NCBI GenBank assembly: GCA_023105745.1 | Contig: JALGQZ010000011.1 | Location: 21,602,975 to 21,666,974 of the forward strand | Source: Austropuccinia psidii | Taxonomy: Eukaryota; Basidiomycota; Pucciniomycetes; Pucciniales; Sphaerophragmiaceae | Direction of reading: 5' to 3' | Length of the DNA stretch: 64,000 bases | Part shown: piece after piece, positions 36,742-48,705 of the stretch | Numbering within the stretch: the stretch's first letter is position 1 | How the letters are laid out: the number at the start of each line of letters is the position of its first letter | Made by a program: the position numbers and the translations under genes | The notes under the pieces: model-generated | Told to the model about the DNA's origin: nothing | The model's input: the letters and a program-made list of their open reading frames with translations, nothing else | Databases searched by the model: none

Positions 36742-39700
36742 CTAAATATCATGAAATAACGGCTTTATCATTACAAGCAGTCCACATGACAGAGCTTTGT
36801 TATCATACAATCCACAGTTACCTTCTATTTCTTCTTCAGATATAATCAAGTGTCCATCATCAAAACCAACAGCTTTATAAATATTCAGATGCGGCCAATC
36901 TGGTAGGAAATTCACATCAATCTTCAAAGGTTTTAAAATCAGAAAGTTATTGTTCAGTATGCTAGATGGCTCAGAGACTTTGAAAATGCTATCAATAATA
37001 CCAAATTGTCGTGAGTTGCCCCTCAGAAAACATATCACACTGTTGCTGACATTTTTGGCTTCAGTTGAAAATATATTGTTCCCAATATTAATGTTTGAAA
37101 CTGGAAAATACCAAGGTGAGACAATCCTTGAAGTGGGAGGACTTGTGGATTGCACGGTAGTGTCTAAGCTGATCCAATCAACTATTTCCCTTGTTGCATG
37201 AAAAGTCTGTAAGTACTCAACCAGGCAATCATAATTTTGTTGGTCATGGCGGGATGGCTTGTTATATTTATGGTGATTGAACACGGCAGGTGGCTGTGAT
37301 TCGAAAAGCTGTTTTATTTCACATGGCACAGATGGGGATTTCAGGAGAACGGAAAGGTTGGAACATCAACAGATATGTTGAAGTAAGGTTTTATCTATAT
37401 CATCTATTCAGAGTTGCAAAAAGTTAGTCTTATTCAGTTCAGGTGTTTAATCAATGTGAATATATTGATCTTATTAATTGACGTACATATCTTGTTATTT
37501 GTTGGCATCTTTGCAAATACTCCAATCAAGCGCTCATAACCCCATGTGGCTGAGGCTTGTGCTGGGCCCCAACGTTGGAAGAGTTCGGGAATATGATCAG
37601 CAAAATGATGATTTGGTTTACTTTTCTGTTTTGGGAACAGGTGTTGATTGGAAAGGCGGAATTTTTTCCAATGTTCAGCAAATGCAGTCGCATCATCTAT
37701 TGAAACAGTCCAGCTTGTGGCAATGTTGATAGCACTAATCAAATGGAATGTATTCTTGGCTAGTTCATTTGCAAGTTCTTCTGACTGACCCATTTTTCTT
37801 TGAGTGTTGGCAGATTGGTGTGCATCTAATGACATCTGTTGACTGAGCATTAGAAATGGAATATAGACCTTATATAAGAGAGCCCATTCAGCGGCTTTTA
37901 AGCTACCATGAGAGGGGGAACCCATTTTGCGGGGAACTCTTGTCCATGATGAGGGAATTATGGTCTCAGATATGATTTGTCAGAGATGCTCAAGAGCCTC
38001 ACCCTTGATCTGGTGATCGCTCAGTGCAGTGATATCCAATTCAGAGGGTATTTCAGAAGTGGGGATGTAATCGGCATCAAATGAAGGAATCTCCGCAGAA
38101 CCACTAGATGGATGTTCTGTGTGAAGGGTGGGCATTGGGAAGTAGTTTTTCCGGGTGGAAGTAGTGGGGAGTGGCTCATTTATTATTTTTGCTGCGTCTC
38201 TTCTCAGGGAGCGGGCCTCTCTCAATGTGATTTTATCAAGAGAGCTGTTGGAGGTCATGGAATCTGAGTCTGAACTGTTGGTGTCATTGGATTTCCTGCG
38301 GGACCTGAAGTAAATTTTTGATTTCGCCTCTGGAATGCACAATTTGAAAGTTGCATGATCCTTCAAAATTCCAAGTATTAAATTATGCATTATGTCAAGA
38401 TTAACCATTCTGGTTGCATCCCAATACGGAAGGTCTTCCAAAATTGAATATCGCACTCCATACTCAGAGAAAATTGCTTGTCTTTGTTGTGGGGTTGCCC
38501 GAAGCCATTTGGCAATGGTTGATTTATGACTTTGGTATGAGCGCGTGTAGTGAAATTGAGGACCAATTTCTTCAATTTGAGCTTTGTGAATGGTGCAAAA
38601 ATTACAAAAGTGGTTTCCTGAATGGGAAATAAATCCAGTAAGCTTGCGCATGGCAACCACATCCGCAATGGCTGTGAGGATGGCAACACGGATAAAGGAT
38701 CCTGATGGACCTGTTGAGGTGGGTGCAAAATGGTAACCTTGCCATAGCTCTTTGAGCTCGTTGATGAGTGGCATTAATAGATAATTCAATTGAAGCGCAG
38801 TTGGCTCCTTCGGACCAGGGATGATTCCTGCAACATAGACATTCTCGGGCTTCAATCTTTCACTTGGGGGGAGATTAAGACAAATAAGCATGATAGGTCC
38901 AATGCTAGCCAACCGGGTTGACTTTCCATGTGCATTAAACCAGTCCACATATATGGAGAAGGCCAATGCACCAGGAATGGACATGAATGGGGGGTCATGG
39001 ATATTTCTAGTGCCAGTGAAGCGTCTCCAGACCAATCCATCCCAGACGTCACGTTTTGGGGAATCTTCGGGAGTTTGGGATTGTTGATGTTGATGCAGAA
39101 TGTCCATAATTCCAGCCCGCTGGAGAAATCTGGCAAGCCAATTTTTGAATGGTTGATAAATGAAATGTTTTGTTGGTATAAATTTTTGCTTCATGTTGGT
39201 TGTGTTTTGGGTGTGGGGTTCAGATGAATAGATGAATTTGCCTAATGATTGTGTGCAAGGGGGATCATGATCATTTGGGTCATTATGGCGTTGACAGTGG
39301 GGTTGGTCAGTTGTGACTGATTCAGTAAGGCCATTAAGAGAGAAACATTGAGGACAACATATATAGTTTTGAATCACTGGCTCCAATTGGAGATGTTCAA
39401 ATATGGTACTCAGATCTTGAGGTATATGGAATGCAGGAGCGGGGGGACCAGCTGAGCTTGAGATACTGGACTTGATCAGCAGGTTCAGGGCGGGGTTGAG
39501 TATGCGTGAAGCCCTGCGGGGTAAATTATACCTTAATGATAGAATGGCAGATATTATCATTCCTAGGTCTTGTGGGGGAAGGGTTTGACTGCCACTATAT
39601 GGTTTCTGTGCAGTTGAATTGAGACCCGCTGGAGTTGGGAAAGTGCTTTGGGTCAAACGTGAATAATCAGCTGGGAAGATTTGATCCAATAGAATTTGTG

Positions 39701-39902
39701 GGCACCCAGATCCTGATGCAGAAGTAGGGATGTTTGGAAGAGATTTGGGTGCAATGGTTGATTTGAGCTTTTTAATGTGCTGTTTATATTGGAAAGGTGT
39801 GAAGGCAACTCCTTGCCTATCACCCTCAGGGGAAGAGTGTGTTTGAGTTGAGCAGTGTTGACACATGCATATATGCATTGAGGAATATGGCCGGGTTGTC
39901 AT
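36742..39902 (-). pseudogene. tnp2-type transposase (EnSpm/CACTA superfamily), two UGA codons
   Basis: The ATG at 39902 opens a 640-codon frame with an N-terminal Cys/His cluster (CMCQHCSTQTH) and a central tnp2 region. The latter includes IYVDWFNAHGKSTRL, AGIIPGPKEP, a HFCNFC zinc motif and PYWDATRMVNLDIMHNLI with the conserved D-x-MHN. A UGA at 37980-37982 interrupts it, but the same frame continues with TRVPRKMGSPSHGSLKAAEW and KPNHHFADHIPELF. An intron follows (GTACGT donor at about 37491, AATAG acceptor at about 37410) and a second UGA sits at 37366-37368. The C-terminal part ends at 36742. No frameshift was found, so the gene is two point changes from open. It would catalyse excision and insertion of its element. 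Confidence 0.85.
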
Positions 39903-40862
39903 TGCTGCAGGAATTGGGAGTACGGTTGGTTTGTGTATAAATATCTATGGTTGATGTGAAAGTGTTTAGGAGTGTTATTAATTGGAAATAAAATTCAGTG
40001 ATTATTTATGAAGGGGGAGATGATTTGAGCCAGCTGAGGATTTTATCCCATTTGTAATGGAGCATGAGCTGCAGTGGATAAAGTTTAACATGTCTCATCT
40101 GGATGGCGGAATTGGTTAGGCGTTTAATTGGGTAAAATGCCATGCTGCTCAATGCTCATACATATTCTAGTTTATTTACACATTGTGATAGTGTGGGTTT
40201 GACCATTGAGGGGGTTCCATTAGTGAAGTGTTACCATTGAATTGAGGGGATTAACATTTAATCCATGTACGCTGGCACGCCATTGTACATGGTTTAAACC
40301 TTATTACAGACATAACTATATAACTCTATTACATAAGGGGTTGGAGTGCAGCTAAAGTCTTGGTATTTGGTTTGAGTGCGGCGGGCTTTGAATCAGTTGG
40401 AATGTGATTTGGATTGTCTTGCCTTTTGGGAAAAGGTGATGTCTCTTTTGTGGGTAAATCCTTCATGAATATACCCCTTTACAGATGTACAATGTTGTGG
40501 AATTTCAATGCATATATGGGCAGTTTGGATAATTCACAAAATGTGACAATGGGGAGGCATAAATGGTACTGAATATGATTACTTATGAATGATGGGTCCC
40601 CTTTGAGATCAAGGAAATATCACATTATATGCTGGTAGGCCGTGCAGGGTGGTTTCCGACAAAAGCGGAGGAGCTCAAGAGGAGGCAGGGAGGATTCTCC
40701 TCAAAAGAGTCTTATCCGACTTCCACACAACACTTAGTTCCAACTATTCATAGAATTTCTCTATTCTAAATTTGAAAAGATTTCATCTCATATCACTCTA
40801 TTTTATCATAATACTGAGGTGTTTTATCTAGTTAAAAATATTACTGTACTTTTTCGGCCCTT
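39903..40862. promoter_or_regulatory. Divergent intergenic region between tnp2 and the next gene
   Basis: These 960 bp separate two genes transcribed away from each other, so both promoters should lie here. It contains one copy of the recurrent palindrome (40264-40291). No clear TATA box was assigned. Confidence 0.5.
40264..40291. repeat. Recurrent palindrome, copy 1
   Basis: 28 bp with arms CATGTAC / GTACATG and core GGCACGCC. It has two adjacent mismatched pairs plus an unpaired centre, making it the most diverged of four copies. Confidence 0.75.
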
Positions 40863-42924
40863 ATGTCATCTTTCAAGTCACATAAATCCCGTTCAGGTTC
40901 TGTTCATGACTCAAATAGTGAATCTAGCATAGAATATGTTCAAACACAGTCACCATTGAGTCCCAACATTCCTCTCACAACCCCTATCGCATCCTCAATG
41001 AATGTATCAGGTCTTAACATTGATGTGGGCAATCCAAAGGCTCCAACTTCAAGCACTTGGTCAATCCCAAATATTTCCGTCACTCCAATTCCCCCAAATC
41101 CCACTAATACACAAATTCATGTGTCTCAGGGGCCAGAAGGCACACCTCAAATCTCCTCACACGCTAATCCCCAATCAAAATTTCCACGTGAGTTCCTCCT
41201 TAATCCCGGTCGGAATCCAGTCGCATCCCAGGATCCCTTTGGCCAAAGTAAACAGCCAACCCTCAATATTCCATCAGGATCGCAGGTTCATGTGGGTGAT
41301 GAAAGGCGCGTGGATGGGGGGCGACGAAAAAGACCTTTGGAAAATGTATCTTGGAGCGGTCTGTCGGAGGGAAATCCAGTATTGACGCTTCATCAAAGTA
41401 AGTCATTTGAATTTTGGAGTAGAAACTTATTCACAATTTGATATGTTTGTTTCATGGGTTAGATATGGCACCTAAAGGCAAGTCAGTCCGATCTCAGGAG
41501 CCAATTGAAGATCGTGAGGATGACCAGTCTTCATTAATGTTTTGATGTGTTAACTGATGATTTGCATAGCAGGGGATGAACTTTATGCGTCTTCACCTCT
41601 GGTCCATAAAGAGAAAGTCACTGGACGTCATCATCCATATGCCTCCAAACCAAGAACGGGTCATGCCAGTACATCAAGAGCAACAATGGTGGATGATGAG
41701 GATGAGAACATGTCTCCAACTCAAAGTGAAAGAAATGATGAACCAAGGAGGGACAATTTCACAGCGCATGAGCAAGGCACTCAATCAAATAGTGAGTTCA
41801 CCCATCCTCAGCTGGGCCTCGCCCAGAGTATGCTTGAACAATCCGAGGTCAGACAGCAAAGGAAACAGGCCCGCAAAGCTCACAATGTGGCGAAACGTGC
41901 AAGCCAGAAGGAGCAACAAAAATGGCTGAAGGCAGAACTTCCAGAGAATGTCCATGGAATGAGCTCAGCAGTACATGCACATTGCCTGTTCCTACTCAAA
42001 GTTAGGGATAAGGATTTTTCCTCACTACCAGCACCACCCAGCACAGAAGAGCGTGAAATTGCAATTCAAGTGGCTGGTCATCTCGGTTATGTCCCCGAGG
42101 ATGTGTTCAATGAGCCATCAACACAGGTTCAGTCTCAGGGTTTCCAAAGCTACTGCGAAAATGAGCTCCACAAGCTAGGACTAAAGCGATTCACTTGGGA
42201 CTGGGAGAGCTCATGGCAACATCCGTTCAACGAGCTGATGTCTATGGTGTTTTACCGTACATTCCGTCTCGCACTTGTCAGCACTGAGTATCATCACTAC
42301 TGTTGGAACAAGGATCATAACAACTATGGGGTCGTGGCGGCTTTAATGGAGCGATATTTCACTTATTTGAAAAGAGAATGGAAGTCTATTCAAAAGGATG
42401 CGGAGTATTTGGTAAAAAAGAAGGAGAATCAAAAGCTTGCAAAGATTCGTCAAAGAGTTAGTTACTGTATCTCTTCTTCATTGTGGACCAAGTCTGATGA
42501 TGATCTACTTGATTATGTGCAGACCTGTGAGCACCATCGTGAATGGTGTGATACGGCTAAATTTCCCATTCTAGCATCACAATTCAATGACCCTCGAGTA
42601 TGCTCAGATACTGAGGAGGTACTGGAAAATGGCTGTCAAGTTTACCGCAAAGTGGGATTACGCTGGCGCTCCCAGTTATTTAATGATTTGGTATTGAAAA
42701 TGGATAGAGACATAGAGTTTTGTAATCGGATTAAAAAAAAGGGTAAAAAAACTATTGATAGATTGCCAGAATTACGATCAACAGATGATGGTGATATTCC
42801 GGAAGGCCTATCATTTCAGGTATTTGATCAAGATTGGCTCAAAGGCTGTAGTAAGATGCAGACTAGCGCCCTCAAGATACTTGACATGCCAGTTATTAGG
42901 CCTAATGGTGATGCTCTGCAATAA
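40863..42924 (+). CDS. Three-exon gene of unknown function, charged, transposon-associated
   Basis: Exons 40863-41397, 41463-41513 and 41573-42924 use GTAAGT and GTGAGG donors with TAG and CAG acceptors. The joined length of 1938 nt is a whole number of codons and gives 645 aa without a stop. The N-terminal 250 residues are Ser/Pro-rich and probably disordered. A Lys/Arg/Gln-rich helical stretch (SEVRQQRKQARKAHNVAKRA) follows, then a compact region rich in Trp, Cys and His (FTWDWESSWQHPFNELMSMV, CEHHREWC). I recognise no named domain. It is divergent from the tnp2 gene and convergent with the SNF2 gene. It could be a TnpA-like accessory protein of the tnp2 element or a host gene. The first of these is a guess. 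Confidence 0.75.
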
Positions 42925-42930
42925 CTTAGT

Positions 42931-42961
42931 AATTTGTCACGGTATAGCACTGTGACAAATT
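42931..42961. terminator. Hairpin just after the stop codon
   Basis: Perfect 10-bp stem AATTTGTCAC / GTGACAAATT with an 11-nt loop, seven bases after the stop of the three-exon gene. It may influence 3'-end formation of the convergent transcripts. Fungi do not use hairpin terminators for mRNA genes, so the role is uncertain. Confidence 0.45.
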
Positions 42962-43230
42962 AAAATTTTGTGAATTATTTGTGCAGGTGTAATAAAATCT
43001 GATTATTATCTCTTAAGGATGCAACAACTTGCTAAATATGTTAGAATATAGACAATATGAATTGAAATGTATCACCGTCTCCCTTGCAATAATACTCTAT
43101 TGCTCATTTTCATTGAGGAAATATTGAAGAAGTTCGATCCAGCTCATGGTGTTCATAATTGTGGACCTGTGCCAGAGTCAACAGGAGTTATCAACTTTGC
43201 CAATCACAAATTATATAATATCAGTAAGGC

Positions 43231-45663
43231 TCACGCAGTTAATGATTTTTTCTTTTCTTGGACCTATTGGTGATTGGAATATGGCATTCCCATAAGGAAG
43301 GATTTCAGAATAGTAATACAATCAAGTGAAAGATGAGGTTGAAAGGTACCTTCCGCATGTTGACCTCAACTGAATGAGGAGTGATATAGTGGATGACCTG
43401 TACAGGTCGTTGTTGGCCAATACGATGTAGACGATCAACAGCCTGAGCCTCAATGGCTGGGTTCCAATTAGGCTCCTGGAAATGTGGATGTCAGGGTCCG
43501 AAAATCAGGGGAGAATTTTGGGGGGCCCCTCACCATTAAATAGACTATATTAGCACAAGTTATATTGAGGCCAGTTCCAGCCGCGGCAATGGATGCAATC
43601 AGTACTTCACATTCAGGATTATTGAAGAAATTCTCAAGCGCCTTGTCCTGCGCTCGTGGTGTAATTGTTCCATCAATTCGTGCTGAAAGGATAGAGTGAT
43701 GGGCAAGAGCAATACCAATTCTACAATATAAAAAAGTCAGATGGAGTCAATTGGTAATGGATGCATATTAGAATTAACGCACAAATCTAGAAATTGGGTC
43801 CATTGGGTATAAACCACCGATTTCGTTGGACCACACCTTGTTTGTTTGTTCTTCATTAAGCTTTGTAGGAGGTGTGCAACTTTACTACTCATCATGCATG
43901 TTTCCACATCCACAATAGTTCGTGTGATTCTTGGGGAGTTATCCTGAGTGCTCCTGCCCTCGGGGTCTTCCAGCTCCGCCTCCGCAATTGTGTTAAGCAT
44001 GATGTGATGGTTACAACATATTTGCAGCTTATTAATATTTCTGAAAAACTCTCCTGGTCCTTTGCTTTTGGATGATAGGAATTCTTCATATAATGTGGAA
44101 TATTCTTGCTGCATGGTCGGGTTGAGTGGGAGCAGCTCATAATGATGGCTAATAGTGGGGAGAGATTTGAGATGTGTGGTTTTGGTGCGGCGCAAACTTA
44201 AATGCCGCAATGCCAAATGCAAAATATCATTGCAACCTTTTGAAAGACTACTCAGGATGAATGGTGACCAGTTATCTTGATCGGCGCTCTGGGGTTGAGT
44301 GATGAAGGATATTATGCCCAAAAGGTCATAAATGGTGTTGTGAATAGGTGTGCCCGTTAAACATATTCGATGGGATGAAAGGAGGCTATTAATGGCACGG
44401 TGAGTGGCAGTGTATTGAGAGCGAATACAGCTATAAGAGGGGGCAAGGGTTATTGGATATAAAAGGTAATTTGAATCATTTAAGCTCAGCCACTCACTGT
44501 GCTTCATCCAAGATTATACGATGCCAATTGATTTGAAAAATGAATGATGTAGAGGGATTGGTTTGCTTAAATTCTTGGGTGATAGTATTGTAAGAAGTGA
44601 TGATGATATCATATTTTAAGATGTCGGCTTGGGATAATGAGTGACGAGTGGGACCATGGTAGATTTTGGCATGCAGTGCTCCAGCCTGAGCATGCTTGGA
44701 TATTTCTGATTGCCAGTTGGTAATTAAGCAAGGGGGGCAGATGATCATGGTGGGCGTGGAGCAATGGGGGTTTGCAATCATCCGCTCCTTGGAGGTACCA
44801 ATTAGAGCAATGGCCTGAATGGTTTTACCTAATCCAATATCATCCGCAAGCAGTCCTCCAAGAGGGGTATTGGTCGAAAGGGATTCAAATGAGCTAACGA
44901 CCTTGTTTGTAATGATGTGCCTGGCATTAAAAGTGGATCCTGGGGGTGAGGTTGCCCAAAGGTTACGGGCTGATTGGCCATTGGGGATTTCTCGATCCCA
45001 GAGAAAAGCTAGTCCGGTCTTTTGATGAGGGAGGAGGGGGGTTTGAATAATGGAATGGGGCGGGGTCATCATGGGGAGGTCTGATCCACTGGGTAATTGT
45101 ATCAGTTTTTGCTTGGAAATCAATGATGAAACAGAAGGATATGAAGTAGGCGTCGAGTTTGAAGCGGGAAATGTCGGAGTAAAGAGTTGACATTGACAAT
45201 GAGTAGTACAGTCATATTCTTTGGGCATTTTAAGCTTGAAATCTTGTGTTCGAAAGCTTTCCATTATGAATAGAATGTTTGGATACCATGTGAAGAACAT
45301 CAATGCTAGATTGGGTTTCTGAGATGAGGAGGGATCATTGGCATCAGTCATAAATACTCCCTCAACAAATAATATTTGAGTAGGATTGGATTGGCAATTT
45401 TCAATCCATGCCCCACCAGGACCACAGTGCATGAACGTTTTGGGTGCCCCAAGGAATGGTATCAACGTTTGGGAAAGGGTTCCCAGGAGAGAGCCAATAG
45501 CATGCTGGTGATTGGGGAGATATACGAATATGTTGTGTTGATTGTGCCATAGGATAATCCAAGAACCTAAGTGGGAATTCTCAGGCTTTAAGGTTATATC
45601 ACTATTTATTTGAATACGAATATTAATCATCCCAATGCAAAGTGGTTGTGAAGGGGTTGACAT
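43231..45663 (-). CDS. SNF2-family DNA-dependent ATPase, five exons, intact
   Basis: Exons (minus) 45663-44498, 44430-43783, 43720-43534, 43475-43350 and 43263-43231 use GT-AG introns of 58-86 bp. The joined length of 2160 nt gives 719 aa with no stop. The helicase core has an SNF2-type Q-motif region (LLPHQKTGLAFLWDRE), Walker A DDIGLGKT at residues 274-281, DEAH at 386-389, LTGTPIHN, and motif VI (QAVDRLHRIGQQRP). The histidine codon of DEAH is completed by splicing the first intron (CA + C). No RING finger sits between the lobes, as it would in Rad5/HLTF proteins. Such ATPases remodel chromatin or move along DNA. It is an intact gene between transposon-like neighbours, so it may be either host or element cargo. 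Confidence 0.9.
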
Positions 45664-47120
45664 GATGGCTATTTTAAATTATTTGGGGACAGTTGGGAAT
45701 TATATGATCGGGAAGGGTTAGCTAAAGGGAATGAAGAGGAATAAGCGCAGGTGGGGAACTTATATGAGTGGCAGCAACAGGCCAAAAGGGGGATGGCCTG
45801 TGGTTACGTGCATGGTCTTGATGGAGGTGGGCCTCTTGGGCTCATAATTTTCATATCCGATATGGGGCATATATCAAGGCAAGGTGGCCAAAATGTGGGT
45901 GCACCATTATGACTGCTGGATCTGCAGCGAGTTACAAAACATTTGGTGGAACAAGGCTGACATTAGCACATCCGAAATTGGGTGGGTTGTAGCAGCTTAT
46001 TGTGGAGGGCATATTAGAGGCATGCGGTCATGTTCACTGGTGTGACAGCAAACAATGAGCGTATCCTCCCCAGGTTAATTATTCACAGGGACCTACTGGG
46101 CAATGTTGGCAGTTTCAAAGGGCAATCTCACTGTGGGGATGTTTGTGTGTGGGCGGGTGAGATATGTTCGGTGGCATGCCACCAAACATGACTTTGGTTT
46201 GGCCTGAAGTTTTTTGCTGACTGATGCATACTGGGCTTTCAGGGGGAATGTGTGGGATGATCAAAGGGGGCGCCATCCGTGAGCCGTGATCCACATATAC
46301 ATTCACCCCTATGGCGTTTGAGGCGAGTACTAATCCACCGAGATTGGCATCCGGGGCTTTGCCTCACGCGCGTACAGAACTCCGGAGAAAGAGGCCACAC
46401 GCCCAAGGGATTTTTTGGCTGCAAGCCAGGTGCCACAACTTGCGCGGGGCGTGTGAGAACGTAAAGAAAATGACCCGCGGTGGGAGATAACCACGCCAAC
46501 ATGACCAGCCTCAGCAATCATAGGCTGGGATTGTTAATCTAATGTGGATGAGGCTGAAGCAAATCCACACTGATTGGCCTCAGGTTTCCACGCGCAAGCG
46601 GGTGAGCGTCTGCAGTCAAGCTGACAACCCGAGCAAGAAAATACGCAGCTGGAAGACTGGCAGTAAAATGTGTTCCAGGCGTGTGAAAGTTGCCTGCATA
46701 TGACCCATCGGGGGTGCGTATGAAAGCGTGTGGCTGCCCGACAATGAACAAGCGGGCTAGTCATTGTTTGCCCCAACCATGGCACCGGAGTGAATCAACT
46801 CTTTGTGTATGACCCAAATATTAAGTCATCCCATTATGACCCACTTACATTAACTTGGATTACATGCGCATCTGTGCCGTAGTTAGGCAGAGCTGTCCAA
46901 CAAGGTGCATCAAAGGGATGCAGGTGAGAGATATGACTCGATGGCTTGACGTGATTGCATGTTACATTGTTGAACAGCTTTTTGCTCTGCCCCGCAGTAC
47001 ACATTTACAAAGGTGTACTGCGTACTACAGTGTTGACTGTACTGTGCAGATCAGGAAGGTGTAATACTACTTGAGCCTGCATGCATATAGCAAATGTGCA
47101 TGCACCTTCCGATCGTTTGC
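45664..47120. other. Non-coding stretch upstream of the SNF2 gene
   Basis: Several overlapping frames are open at 46.2-46.8 kb, but none has convincing protein composition or splice structure. One recurrent palindrome lies at 46164-46189. An interrupted inverted repeat GTGGAT...ATCCAC occurs near 46543-46570. The SNF2 promoter should lie at the left end. Confidence 0.5.
46164..46189. repeat. Recurrent palindrome, copy 2
   Basis: 26 bp, arm ATGTTCGGTGGCA, one mismatched pair. It lies about 500 bp upstream of the SNF2 start codon. Confidence 0.8.
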
Positions 47121-47389
47121 ATTTACGTAGCTCATGTGCCACATGCTCAGCATTGTGTTTCACCCGATTTGCACACGCAAGCTGAGCATGTCATGGTCAA
47201 AAGAACCGTGTGAAAGTGCTCAGTAAAGCCATGGAATGAACTAATTCTGCAATAGCTCACTGGAAGGCTCAGTTTGGAGCACTTCACCAAAGCGTGTGAA
47301 ATGCTGCACCTTGCTGAAATGTCATCCGATGCTGTGCCAAATGCTCAGAGTGCGCGCATACAAAAACGACTGAGCAATGGCTCAGCATG

Positions 47390-48121
47390 GTGCATTTGAT
47401 ATTGTTATATCTATAGCTCAATCACTGTGCAATTCCAATGTTCAGCCACTGAGCATTTCAATTATGACCCAAAAGCAAACCTGAGCAATGGGTCGAGGCA
47501 AGCTCACGCTGTATTCACTTGTCTTACAGCCCCCCCCTTTGTTCACATACTATTACCAGGCCATATGGCCGGTAATCTCGCCGCGGTCACTTGTGACCAA
47601 ATGCACCGGGTGCTTTTCTGCATGGGTCACTTGTGCATTGCACCCACAATGCACATTCAACATGGGCCTCACGACCACCCTCCTGGGTGATCGGGTGACT
47701 ATTTAAGGAAACAAAGGGGATGTGACTGAGCTTGACAATTCAATAAATTGCAATACTCAGCAGTGCATTTGATATTGTTATATCAATTGTTCAATTACTG
47801 TGCAATTCAAATGTTCAGCCACTGAGCATTTCAATTATGACCCGAAGACAAACCTGAGCAATGGGTCGAGGCAAGCTCACGCTGTATTCACTTGTCTTAC
47901 AGCCCCCCCCTTTGTTCAAAGACTATCACCAGGCCATAAGGCCGGTGATCTTGCCGCGGTCACTTGTGCATTGCACCCACAATGCACAATCAATAAGGGC
48001 CTCACGACCACCATCCTGGGTGATCGGGTGGCAATTTAAGGAAACAAAGGGGATTTGACTCAGCATGACAATTCAATAAATTGCAATACTCAGCTTGACA
48101 ATTCAATAAATTGCAATACTC
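47390..48121. repeat. Tandem duplication with CTGAGCA-type motifs
   Basis: Two units of 373 and about 300 bp (from 47390 and 47763) share long identical blocks such as GAGCAATGGGTCGAGGCAAG. The second lacks about 60 bp around the CACCGGGTGC region. A final 31-bp piece (CAATTCAATAAATTGCAATA with flanks) is itself repeated at about 48068-48122. Short motifs CTGAGC/GCTCAG occur more than a dozen times from about 47140 to 48265. Confidence 0.85.
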
Positions 48122-48247
48122 AGCCAGACCCCCATTGTTCTTCTGCCTCACGTGAGCATTTCACCTCTCAGTTGCAGCATTCGCTGAGACTCAGCTTCAA
48201 TTTTGCCCACATGCCTTGAAGCTGAGACTTTTGCGGGTGCTGCAACT

Positions 48248-48281
48248 GCTGAGATCGTCTCAGCTTCACCTTGGTATAAAA
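48248..48281 (+). promoter_or_regulatory. Palindromic GCTGAGA site and TATA box
   Basis: A perfect inverted repeat GCTGAGA-TCG-TCTCAGC (48248-48264) sits 10 bp upstream of TATAAAA (48275-48281). This is about 430 bp before the ATG of the Zn2Cys6-type gene. The half-site matches the CTGAGC motifs repeated upstream, so one DNA-binding protein could recognise all of them (inference). Confidence 0.6.
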
Positions 48282-48705
48282 GACCATCTTCACACGACAC
48301 GCACTTCACTTTCTTTCTCACCCGCTCCACTTCGTTCAACCTCACCCGCGTTTGTCCTTCTTGTGCGTATTCCCCCTTGTCTTCCTGCCTTTCCAGTCTT
48401 TTCTTTTGCACTCGACTAACCCCACTCCCCTTCCTGCTCGCTTTTTGTTTTTCCTGCTAATACTTTCAGAACCCCACTTCTATCTACTTTGTACGTTTTC
48501 TCCAATTAAACTTTAGTCAACATTATGTACCGATATTAATATTTTTCTTTCTTCACGACTTCCTTCCAGACTTTTAAAAACTTCCGACCAGAGCGTCTTT
48601 AATTTGATTCCGTTTTATATTTATATAAATCATCGTATGTCTTCCTTTTCTTTCTTGATTGCTTACTTTCTATTCAGTTACTAACCTGTTTTGTTTTGTT
48701 TTTAG

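Noticed and set aside
36742..39902. Assignment of the transposase to the KDZ group, which is known near TET/JBP genes
   Set aside because: Its motifs (IIPGPKEP, HFCNFC, PYWDATRMVNLDIMHN) fit the tnp2/EnSpm type. No KDZ signature was seen.
46115..46785. Overlapping ORFs of 60-90 codons on both strands
   Set aside because: They reflect higher GC content. None has consistent composition, splice context or a recognisable motif.
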